This document shows positions 8,472 through 15,757 of a stretch of DNA of 42,791 nt, piece by piece (the first letter of the stretch is position 1; each line of letters opens with the position of its first letter). Where the stretch lies: NCBI GenBank assembly GCA_031254875.1, contig JAIRTW010000061.1:1-42791 (forward strand). The letters are read 5' to 3'. The position numbers were made by a program, and so were the translations under genes. A model generated the notes under the pieces. It did not search any database and was not told the DNA's origin. It was given only the letters and a program-made list of their open reading frames with translations. This DNA is from Candidatus Bathycorpusculum termitum. Its GTDB lineage: Archaea > Thermoproteota > Bathyarchaeia > Bathyarchaeales > Bathycorpusculaceae.

Positions 8472-9011
8472 ATAAACAAACAAAACAGGGTATATGCTAA
8501 TCAATTCTCTAAAACTCAAAAAACCGCTCTAACAGCAGTTATGTCCGCGCTAATAGCGATCACAACCATGATTGCAATACCTCTACCACCCCCACTTTCA
8601 ACAATCAACATAGCTCCGGTCATCATATTTACGGTGAGCATACTTTTAGGGTTCAAAATAGGCATGGCCGCAACAGCCATCGGATGTGCCGTGGGCTACT
8701 TGGCTGGAGTGAGCACAGGAGCAATCGTTATTCCACCAGGCTTTCTATACATCTACTTAGTAGGATTAATTGCTGCTAGAACACCAATGGCTTTCATAGC
8801 AGGAGCTTTAAGACAAAAAAGTGAACACGTAGGCATGACTTTAGGCGTCATTGTGGAGGTGATGATTTTCTTCGCTATCGATTTTGCACTGTTTGGAATA
8901 GCCTTTGCAGTTTTTGACTTCGCAGTCTTTATCGATTTAGTATTCATTCCAGTGACCTTCATAGTTATCATAGGGCTTAGGAGGGTTTTTGCCGCCGATT
9001 ACCTTGCATAG
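8472..9011 (+). CDS. ECF transporter S-component under TPP riboswitch control
   Basis: A hydrophobic protein of about 179 residues with five or six transmembrane segments, of ECF S-component type. It should bind a vitamin or precursor and pass it to a shared energising module not encoded here. The riboswitch points to thiamin or one of its precursors such as HMP; the exact ligand cannot be read. The start is odd. The frame is open back through a GTG at 8415, but that lies inside the aptamer. The GGAGGG site is followed seven bases later by ATA 8472, where the paralogous ThiT leader has ATG. The first in-frame ATG is 8541, which would cut into the first helix. I therefore use ATA as the likely start. 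The next gene's SD overlaps this stop codon. Confidence 0.75.
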   Translation: MNKQNRVYANQFSKTQKTALTAVMSALIAITTMIAIPLPPPLSTINIAPVIIFTVSILLGFKIGMAATAIGCAVGYLAGVSTGAIVIPPGFLYIYLVGLIAARTPMAFIAGALRQKSEHVGMTLGVIVEVMIFFAIDFALFGIAFAVFDFAVFIDLVFIPVTFIVIIGLRRVFAADYLA

Positions 9012-9019
9012 GTGAAAAT

Positions 9020-9685
9020 ATGAGTAACACATTGAACTTCTGGGAACAAGCCGCCAAAAACTATGAAACATACTATGACACCCAATATAAACGAGCAGAC
9101 ATACTTGAAAAACAACTAATAACAAAACTTTTAGGACAAATCCCAGAGGCGCAATCAATCCTTGAGGTAGGTTGTGGAACGGCCCATTTTACGAAATGGT
9201 TGCAAACAAAAGGCTACGAGTGTTACGGAATCGACTGTTCAGGGGCAATGCTTAGAGAAGCAAAGAAACTATGGTCTCGCAGTAGTCTATTTGGCGGTGA
9301 AGGGTGCAACCTGCCATTTCAAAACAAATCCATAGATATAGTGATATTTATCACAAGTCTAGAGTTCATATCAGAACCAGATTTGGCGTTAGATGAGGCG
9401 ATTCGAGTCGCTAGAAAGGGGCTTATTGTTGGATTGCTCAATAAGCACAGTAGCGCACATTTGAAGGTCTTGTTTAAAATTACAAAAGGCTCGCCTCTCT
9501 GCTTTGGGACTTTTTATTCGTTTTCGGATTTTAAAAAGACTCTTCCAGAAACGCACAAAGTTGTTTTTTGGAGCACAACTGTTTTTCCTAAAATATTTGG
9601 CAACTTAGAATCAAGAGTTTTTCCCTTCGGGGATTTTCTTGGGATAGCGATAAAAAATCATGAGAACCAGGGGCAGGTTCATTGA
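9020..9685 (+). CDS. Class I SAM-dependent methyltransferase in a TPP-riboswitch operon
   Basis: 221 residues with a Methyltransf_11-type fold: motif I ILEVGCGTA (47-55), the acidic end of strand two in YGIDCSGAML, and a motif IV region VIFITSLEFI. It binds S-adenosylmethionine; the substrate is unknown. ATG 9020 follows an AGGTGA site that overlaps the stop of the S-component gene (8 bases between genes), so both are expressed together under the first TPP riboswitch. This context suggests a role in thiamin or precursor metabolism, but that is inference only. Confidence 0.8.
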   Translation: MSNTLNFWEQAAKNYETYYDTQYKRADILEKQLITKLLGQIPEAQSILEVGCGTAHFTKWLQTKGYECYGIDCSGAMLREAKKLWSRSSLFGGEGCNLPFQNKSIDIVIFITSLEFISEPDLALDEAIRVARKGLIVGLLNKHSSAHLKVLFKITKGSPLCFGTFYSFSDFKKTLPETHKVVFWSTTVFPKIFGNLESRVFPFGDFLGIAIKNHENQGQVH

Positions 9686-9738
9686 TTGTGTTCAATTCGG
9701 ATAAATTAAAATATCGAAATTCATGTTAGATGTTTAGT

Positions 9739-9830
9739 TCAAGGGGAGCTGAGATTGACTCGGCTGAGAAAATAGCTGTATTGCTGTTGACCCAATGAAC
9801 CTGAACCAGGTAATACTGGCGGAGGGAAAC
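9739..9830 (+). promoter_or_regulatory. TPP riboswitch (THI element) 2
   Basis: A second complete THI aptamer with aggggagct, ggctgaga, gaccc, tgaacctgaaccaggtaata and ctggcggaggga. The 3' half is identical to riboswitch 1 and the variable arm differs. GGAGGG sits six bases before the ATG of thiT, so control should again be by hiding the ribosome site. The two elements share the short lead-in ttagttc and look like duplicates. Confidence 0.95.
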
Positions 9831-9832
9831 GA

Positions 9833-10384
9833 ATGGAAACTAGAAAAGAGAATACTTTAAACTTTAAACCTAAAAATAGAATTAGAACGCAAATTCTTGC
9901 AGAAATAGCGATTTTTACTGCCTTAGGTGTTGCTTTGAGTATAATCACTTTTATAGTTTTTCCGCAAGGCGGCTCGATCACAGCGGGCACCAGGGTGCCT
10001 ATGCTTTGGTTGGCTCTACGGCGGGGACCAAAAATCGGCCTCTTTGCGGGAGTTGTTTATGGTTTTGTTCAGCTGGCAGTTTTTCCACAAGTGTACTATC
10101 CAACACAGGTACTACTGGATTATCCTTTAGCATATGGTTGTTTAGGATTAGCGGGTTTTTTTAAAAATCACCCAATTACAGGTGTTACAGTTGCAGTTAG
10201 CGGCGGTCTTGTTATGCATTTTATTTCAGGGGTCATCTTTTTTGCCCACTTGGCCCCTGCGGGAATGAATCCATGGGTTTACTCAGGCATATACAATGGA
10301 AGCTACATGCTACCGGAATTGGTGATAAGCATCGTTTTTATCTATATACTACAGAAAAGTAAGGTGTTACGGGTGTACATGTAA
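9833..10384 (+). CDS. thiT: ThiT, thiamin-specific ECF S-component
   Basis: 183 residues with about six membrane helices and the ThiT (YuaJ) landmarks: RVPMLWLALRRGPKIGL (54-70), a YPTQVLLDYPLAY stretch, His129, NPW with Trp148, and Tyr154-Asn155 in GIYNGSYMLPEL. These correspond to the thiamin pocket of the bacterial protein; Asp96 replaces the usual Glu. It binds thiamin outside the cell and works with an ECF ATPase module encoded elsewhere. ATG 9833 sits directly after the second TPP riboswitch, so uptake is shut off when TPP is plentiful. Its TAA overlaps the ATG of the next gene. Confidence 0.9.
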   Translation: METRKENTLNFKPKNRIRTQILAEIAIFTALGVALSIITFIVFPQGGSITAGTRVPMLWLALRRGPKIGLFAGVVYGFVQLAVFPQVYYPTQVLLDYPLAYGCLGLAGFFKNHPITGVTVAVSGGLVMHFISGVIFFAHLAPAGMNPWVYSGIYNGSYMLPELVISIVFIYILQKSKVLRVYM

Positions 10385-11382
10385 TGGGAAAGCTTGCTGC
10401 TAAAGAACTCCAAGAAATGCTCAAATGCATCAAACACGATAAGCGGGTACTGGTACCCCCCCAGATAGGGTTTGATGCAGGCGTCCATCGCTTGGGCGAT
10501 AAACTTGTGGCGGTGGCAACTGATCCCTGTACAGGTGTCCCCGAAGAATGGTTTGGCTGGCTACTGATAAACTATGCCGCCTCAGACATAGCCCTCTTTG
10601 GCGCAAAACCAGAGTTCTGCACAATCACCCTGCTTGGTCCACAACCCACCAGCCCCAGCCGATTCCAAAAAATCATGAAACAAACCTGCAAAGCCGCCAG
10701 CGAACTAGACATCGCCATCGTGCGCGGTCACACCGCAATGTATGATAGCCTAAAGGATCTCTTAGGCGTCTGCACCGTCTATGGCACAGTAGAGCCCACG
10801 CGGCTCATTACCTCAGGCGGCGCAAAACCCGATGACCTTATTTTATGCACCAAACCGCTTGGGATAGAAACCATCACCAACTATGCACTGATCCACAAAG
10901 AAACCGCCCGGCAACTTTTCGGCAACCAAAAACAAACAGAATATGCGGGGCTTGTGCCCATGCAGAGCTGCATCAAAGAAGCCCTGGCACTCTCAGATGT
11001 GGAGGGGGTGCATGCGATGCATGACGCAACAGAGGGCGGGTTTGTGGCGGCACTAAACGAGTTGGCCGAATCATCTAAAACCGGGTTTAGAGTGGAACAA
11101 AAAAAGATTATAGTTCCAAAAGAAGCACGTATATTACAAAAACACCTAAACCTAAGTGATGAGCAACTACTGGCGTTTTCTTCAACCGGAACCATACTAG
11201 CAGCTGTCTCGCCCAAAGCACAACAAAAAACTACAGAAACACTTCAGAAACTAGGACTCACCGCCTCTTTTATTGGAAGATTCACCCACGCCAAAGAAAG
11301 AATCATTGTGCAAGACAAGACCGAAACAGCATTTCCAAGTCAAGCCGCCGATCCCTACACAACCATAATGACAACCACTTGA
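10384..11382 (+). CDS. HypE/ThiL-like PurM-superfamily ATP-binding enzyme coupled to thiT
   Basis: 332 residues of AIR-synthase-related type. Landmarks are DAGVHRLGDKLVAVATDPCTG (metal/ATP site), an ASDIALFGAKP segment, IVRGHTAMYD, and the HypE-style HDATEGGFVAALNELAES. HypE works in hydrogenase maturation and ThiL phosphorylates thiamin phosphate; both belong to this superfamily. The start ATG overlaps the thiT stop (TAATG), so its translation depends on the TPP riboswitch. That favours a thiamin salvage role, such as a kinase acting on imported thiamin or its phosphate. The HypE C-terminal Cys used for carbamoyl transfer is absent, since the protein ends TTIMTTT, which argues against hydrogenase maturation. 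Specificity remains inferred. Confidence 0.75.
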   Translation: MGKLAAKELQEMLKCIKHDKRVLVPPQIGFDAGVHRLGDKLVAVATDPCTGVPEEWFGWLLINYAASDIALFGAKPEFCTITLLGPQPTSPSRFQKIMKQTCKAASELDIAIVRGHTAMYDSLKDLLGVCTVYGTVEPTRLITSGGAKPDDLILCTKPLGIETITNYALIHKETARQLFGNQKQTEYAGLVPMQSCIKEALALSDVEGVHAMHDATEGGFVAALNELAESSKTGFRVEQKKIIVPKEARILQKHLNLSDEQLLAFSSTGTILAAVSPKAQQKTTETLQKLGLTASFIGRFTHAKERIIVQDKTETAFPSQAADPYTTIMTTT

Positions 11383-11484
11383 AAAGTTGACTGCGGGTAA
11401 CCTGCCGATCAAAGAAGAGCGGGAATAAGTCGCTTTTAGCTCTTGTAGCTCTAGCGTATAAGTTCAATCAAGGGGATGTGCTTG

Positions 11485-12363
11485 CTATTTTTTGATTTCA
11501 TCGAGTACAAATTTAACGATTTCATCTGCGATGTTGATTTTTGCAACCATCTGTAGACCTTTCCAACCGGGCTGGCTGTTCACATCCACAATTCTTGGGC
11601 CTTCGGGTCCTTCTAGTATGTCGACACCGGCGACTTTGCAACCGACTGCTTTTGAAGCTTTCACGGCCATTTCTTTGTATTCTTCGCTGATTTCGGCGGG
11701 GGCAGGCCTGGCGCCTTTGCTGTAGTTAGTTTTCCATCCGTCTGCGAGCCGGCACATCGAGGCGATAACCTGGTCACCTAGCACAAATGCGCGGATATCG
11801 CTGTGTCCATGTTCGACGAATTCCTGCATATAGATGACGCCATGGTGGAAGGTGATTGCTTTGAAGATAGTGTCGGCAATGTCTATGTCGTTGACGCGTG
11901 TGGCGCCTTGTCCACGGCTTCCAAAGATTGGTTTGATGACTACGTCTCTGCCGAGTTCACTAAAGGCGCTAAGTGCCTCGTTTACACTTTCGGTGGCAAG
12001 AGTGCGGGGAACGGGGACGTTGACGTCTTCGAGCATCGCGAGGATGTCATATTTATCAACACAGTGCTCAATCGCCGTTGGGGGATTGATCATGTAAAAA
12101 CCTTGGCGCTCGAGTTTATAGAGCATATCCATGCGGAAAACCAGCTCCTCAAGACTGCCGCGCCCGATGGGACGGATGATGAGTGCATCTAAATCGTCGA
12201 GTATGCTTGTGGTGTTGACTTTGAAGTAGGGCTTGTAGGCAATCCGGGCGACTAAGCGGGGGAACGTGAAGCATTCATGGGGTATGCCGCGTTTGTTTAG
12301 TGCTTCGCGGACTTGCGTGCTGCTCCACGCCTCTGGATTGCGGGTCATTATACCAAATTTCAT
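11485..12363 (-). CDS. RimK-family ATP-grasp ligase (MptN/CofF-like)
   Basis: 292 residues with the RimK layout: a small N-terminal domain (MKFGIMTRN...), then ATP-grasp with VIKPIFGSRGQGATRV as the nucleotide-binding glycine loop, YMQEFVEHGHSDIRAFV, and the metal-binding end VDILEGPEGPRIVDVNSQPGWKGLQ. Such enzymes join glutamate or similar amino acids to a carboxyl group. Archaeal members include MptN and CofF, which add glutamate to tetrahydromethanopterin or coenzyme F420; LysX- or ribosomal-type activity is also possible. An AAGGA site lies about ten bases before ATG 12363. It is a single gene facing the HypE-like gene. Confidence 0.8.
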   Translation of the reverse strand: MKFGIMTRNPEAWSSTQVREALNKRGIPHECFTFPRLVARIAYKPYFKVNTTSILDDLDALIIRPIGRGSLEELVFRMDMLYKLERQGFYMINPPTAIEHCVDKYDILAMLEDVNVPVPRTLATESVNEALSAFSELGRDVVIKPIFGSRGQGATRVNDIDIADTIFKAITFHHGVIYMQEFVEHGHSDIRAFVLGDQVIASMCRLADGWKTNYSKGARPAPAEISEEYKEMAVKASKAVGCKVAGVDILEGPEGPRIVDVNSQPGWKGLQMVAKINIADEIVKFVLDEIKK

Positions 12364-12746
12364 GGGGGTTCGTCCTTGAAGATGTCGTTTAAGATGCTTG
12401 AGGGTTTTAGCTCTTAAAGTTTCTGGGGCGTTTGAAGAGTTTTAAAAAAAGGTTGTCTCACGTAATGGTGTGAAAAAAGGAATCTTTCAGTCCGTTGCTT
12501 TAGAGTTTATGTTGAAGCAATCGCTACTTTTTTATGCAGAGAAAAACTGCCATAAAACGCCAATCATTAGAGATGACAATTAAGCACGGCGGTAACTCTA
12601 CGAATTGTCCGTGTTTTGTCCACTATAGAAAAACTAGAACTAAATCGCAGGACAACTCGGTGCTGTGTTCTGAATACATCTCGCTTTGGCGGCCTACAGA
12701 GTCTTTAATCTCTGGAGTAGGATTTGGTTGTCACTATTTGATTTTG
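12364..12746. other. Intergenic stretch without recognised gene
   Basis: 383 bases between the RimK-like gene start and the end of the NikR-like gene. Short open frames here have no ribosome site and one runs antisense into the NikR-like gene. It probably holds the promoter of the RimK-like gene. No RNA gene or repeat was seen. Confidence 0.5.
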
Positions 12747-13145
12747 TTAGAGTATCATAAACATGGATTTTACTTGTTGGATTCCATGCATGCCTCGTAG
12801 CCGGTTGATTAGAGTGAGGATTCTGCTGTTATTTCCCTGTGTTATGAAAATTTCGAGACAGTACTTTTCGCCGATGTGTCGGTGGACGTTTTCAATGACT
12901 ACATCGTCGAATTCGTGGCGTAGCTCGGTTATTTTTAGGTCGACATCTTTGCGTTCGTAGTCGCAGGTAACCATAATGGTGGCGGCTACGTTTTCGGTCT
13001 GCGCTGTGGCTATTTCGGATTCAGAGATTAGGTTGCGTATTGCGTCGCGGAAGGCTTCGGAACGGCTGTAGTAGCCTTTGCTTTCCATGAAGGTTTCGAA
13101 TTTGTGGAGAAGTTCCGGTGGCAGAGTTATGCTAATTACGGTAAT
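12747..13145 (-). CDS. NikR-like metal-responsive regulator
   Basis: The C-terminal part (about 50-133) has NikR ACT-domain features: an ATIMVTCDYERKD strand, then HEFDDVVIENVHRHIGEKYCLEIFITQG, which contains the metal-site His and Cys pattern. The N-terminal ribbon-helix-helix (ITVISITLPPELLHKF...SRSEAFRDAIRNLI) is only complete if reading begins upstream of the first ATG (13088). In that frame there is no ATG, GTG or TTG. An ATT at 13145 lies seven bases after a GGTGA site and is used here as the start. A one-base deletion after an ATG at 13159 is the alternative. It is divergent from the metal P-type ATPase, so it probably represses that gene in response to nickel or a related metal. Confidence 0.75.
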   Translation of the reverse strand: MTVISITLPPELLHKFETFMESKGYYSRSEAFRDAIRNLISESEIATAQTENVAATIMVTCDYERKDVDLKITELRHEFDDVVIENVHRHIGEKYCLEIFITQGNNSRILTLINRLRGMHGIQQVKSMFMIL

Positions 13146-13168
13146 GGGATTGTCACCATTAAGTTTTT

Positions 13169-13232
13169 ATTAACATTCAGGTTTACTGTTAATAGTTAAT
13201 TAATATTTGTGTATATCGGGTTAGCATTAACC
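13169..13232. promoter_or_regulatory. Putative operators between the NikR-like gene and the metal ATPase gene
   Basis: Two inverted repeats stand in the divergent promoter region: ATTAAC (13169-13174) with GTTAAT (13188-13193) across 13 bases, and GGTTA-GCAT-TAACC (13219-13232). NikR proteins bind well-separated half-sites, which fits the first dyad best. The assignment to this regulator is inference from position. Confidence 0.45.
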
Positions 13233-13267
13233 TAATATTTGCTGATTGACGATTTATTTTGAATTGA

Positions 13268-15259
13268 GTGTTGAAGGTTCAAAGGATGGGAGCTTGTGAA
13301 GAAAAACCAATACCCCCACGGGAAACAGCCGTAATCGGGGAAGAGGAAGAAAACAAGAAGGTTCTAGTTTCCTTTGCAGTCTGGCTGGGCATAACCATTC
13401 TCGTTGCGGGACTGCTTGATTTGTTTTTCAGAGGCATACCGCTGGGTTTCACGTTCCCGCTCATTAACATCGAGGCAACCGTTTCCATGATACTCTACTA
13501 TGTTGCCATTATAGTTGCTGCTGTCTACATCGGCGTTGTGGGACTAAGAGAGTTAGTTATTGAACGCCACTTCAGCGTAGAATTCCTCATGGCAATTGCC
13601 GGCTTAGGTGCCTTGTTGCTTGATTACCGTTTTGAAGCGGCCACCGTGCTGTTTCTTTACTGCATAGCTGAATACTTTGAAGGTTTCATTCAAAACCGGG
13701 CGCGGCGTACTGTAGAGAAAATTTCACAGGTTCTTCCTGAGAAAGCTCGGGTTATGGTGGATGACAAAGAAGTTAACATTGATGTTAGCCATGTCCAGCC
13801 AGGCGCCGTCATCATGGTTAAGCCGGGTGAACGGATCCCGCTTGATGGTGATGTCACTGAGGGGTTTAGTCATGTTGATCAGGCATTGGTTACCGGCGAG
13901 TCGGTACCGGTGCCCAAAAAAGCTAAGGATTTCGTCTACGCTGGAACACACAACACAAGCGGCATTCTCAGGATTGTTGTAACCAAAAAATCCAGCGAAA
14001 CTTTGGTGTCTCGCATCATTCAGTTGGTTATTGAATCACAGAAACGTAAAGCCACCATCGAGCGGTTAGTTGATCGGTTTGCCCGATTCTATGTTCCCAT
14101 CATTATCGGTTTGGCGGTTTTCACTACTGTTGTATTGCCGTTTGTTTTTGGTGGAGGGTTTCAAACGTGGTTTTATAGGTCACTAATCCTTATCGTAGTA
14201 TCTTGTCCCAGTGCGTTTATCATCTCTGTGCCTGCAACGGTCTTTATAGCCATAACCATTGCGGCAAAACGAGGTGTCATCATAAAAGGCGGCATTTTTA
14301 TCGAAAAACTTGCGCGGGTTAAACATGTGGTATTTGATAAAACCGGCACATTAACGCTTGGGCGACAGGCAGTACATAAAGTCCGGTCTGTGGATATTTC
14401 CCAAGCTGAGGATGATGCGGTCAGGTATGCCGCGGCACTTGATCAGTACTCCAATCATCCCATTGCGCAGGCGATTGTACGCCGAGCAATTGATCGCGGC
14501 ATCGATTTGAGCAAGATCAAAGTCAGTGAGGTTATGGAGATACCCGGAAAAGGCATTGCGGGTATAGTTGAGGGCAAACACGTTGCCATCGGCAACCTAG
14601 AGTTCATGGAAGAGCTGGGCTGTAACTGCACGGCGGCCTTTGAAGTAACAACTGGTGACACACATACTTCTGTTTGCATTTCGGTGGGTAAGACGGGTTT
14701 GGCAACGGTCTGTGTCACCGATGAAGTCCGCGAAGACGCCCTTAGATCCGTCAGTTTGCTCAAGCAACAAGGTATCCGTACGACTATGCTTAGCGGTGAC
14801 AAAGAAGCTATTGCCAAAGACACCGCAAAAGCCTTAGGCATCGATGAGTTCCACGCTGAACTACTACCACAGGACAAGCTGGCCTGCATCGAGAAGATGA
14901 AGAACAAAGAGGGATTAGTGACGATGGTGGGAGACGGCATCAACGACGCACCAGCATTGGCAACATCAGATGTCGGCATTGCTATGGGAACGCGGGGTGT
15001 TGATGTGGCATTGGAGTCAGCAGATGTCGTACTTGTGAACGATGAACTTGCCCAAATTCCCTACCTGATCAAGTTGAGCCAAAAAACTATGGTCATAGCA
15101 AAGCAAAACATCGCCGGAGCACTGGCGATAAAATTCCTTCTTGGCGCTTTAGGTCTTCTGGGATTGATACCATTATGGTTTACAGTGGCAGCAGGCGACG
15201 ACGGCTTAACCATGCTGTTGCTACTAAACACTCTGCGACTGGAACGGATAAAAATCTAA
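13268..15259 (+). CDS. Heavy-metal P1B-type ATPase with a Cys-Pro-Ser membrane motif
   Basis: 663 residues with the complete P-type core: TGES actuator loop (209-212), phosphorylated Asp357 in DKTGTLT, a nucleotide-domain HP motif in SNHPIAQAI, and GDGINDAPA near 558. The membrane metal motif is CPS (313-315) instead of the common CPC, so the ion specificity is uncertain. No N-terminal Cys-x-x-Cys metal-binding domain is present. It should export a transition metal from the cytoplasm using ATP. The divergent NikR-like gene and the dyads between them suggest metal-dependent control and point to nickel, cobalt or zinc. The start is uncertain: GTG 13268 or ATG 13286, neither with a strong ribosome site. 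Confidence 0.9.
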   Translation: MLKVQRMGACEEKPIPPRETAVIGEEEENKKVLVSFAVWLGITILVAGLLDLFFRGIPLGFTFPLINIEATVSMILYYVAIIVAAVYIGVVGLRELVIERHFSVEFLMAIAGLGALLLDYRFEAATVLFLYCIAEYFEGFIQNRARRTVEKISQVLPEKARVMVDDKEVNIDVSHVQPGAVIMVKPGERIPLDGDVTEGFSHVDQALVTGESVPVPKKAKDFVYAGTHNTSGILRIVVTKKSSETLVSRIIQLVIESQKRKATIERLVDRFARFYVPIIIGLAVFTTVVLPFVFGGGFQTWFYRSLILIVVSCPSAFIISVPATVFIAITIAAKRGVIIKGGIFIEKLARVKHVVFDKTGTLTLGRQAVHKVRSVDISQAEDDAVRYAAALDQYSNHPIAQAIVRRAIDRGIDLSKIKVSEVMEIPGKGIAGIVEGKHVAIGNLEFMEELGCNCTAAFEVTTGDTHTSVCISVGKTGLATVCVTDEVREDALRSVSLLKQQGIRTTMLSGDKEAIAKDTAKALGIDEFHAELLPQDKLACIEKMKNKEGLVTMVGDGINDAPALATSDVGIAMGTRGVDVALESADVVLVNDELAQIPYLIKLSQKTMVIAKQNIAGALAIKFLLGALGLLGLIPLWFTVAAGDDGLTMLLLLNTLRLERIKI

Positions 15260-15331
15260 AACATAAAACCCAATTGGGCGGATTAAGCCTCTAATACCCC
15301 CAGAAAAAAGCCCCGTTGTACAAAACAAAGT

Positions 15332-15562
15332 TTAATCTTTTCTCAAATCTTTGCTGTAAACTATGGCTATACCCCAAACAACAAAACCAACAAACACACT
15401 CAAAAAGACCATAAAACCCATACCTATGGGTGAAAGCCATTCAGTTAATGTTTGAAATGAACCTATGTACACCAACAATCCGCTGATAACAGCCCCAATA
15501 CAAGCAAATATTAAAACATGCCCTATGAGCTTGACCCATCTCACGGCTTTCAAAGTTTCCAT
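15332..15562 (-). CDS. Small two-helix membrane protein
   Basis: 76 residues with two transmembrane segments (about 10-32 and 45-68) separated by a short loop, and a basic C-terminus (YSKDLRKD). A strong GAAGGA site lies a few bases before ATG 15562, which supports a real gene despite its size. It stands alone between the metal ATPase and valS, facing the former. No family recognised. Confidence 0.65.
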   Translation of the reverse strand: METLKAVRWVKLIGHVLIFACIGAVISGLLVYIGSFQTLTEWLSPIGMGFMVFLSVFVGFVVWGIAIVYSKDLRKD

Positions 15563-15757
15563 GTCTATCCTTCTTTGCTTGATATTTTGGGCTTTGTTAA
15601 TATAAGAACTTTATCTTGCCACTGACATATACCCACTTCACACACCCAACACACAAAACCAAGCCAAAACTCCCTTCTATGACAATTTAATTTCGTAATG
15701 TTTTTAGGTGCTACCTTAGTCTTGCTAAAAGCAAACACTAACATTAGGATGATTTGC

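Noticed and set aside
12534-12800. 88-residue plus-strand frame
   Set aside because: It runs antisense into the NikR-like gene, has no ribosome site and no family signal.
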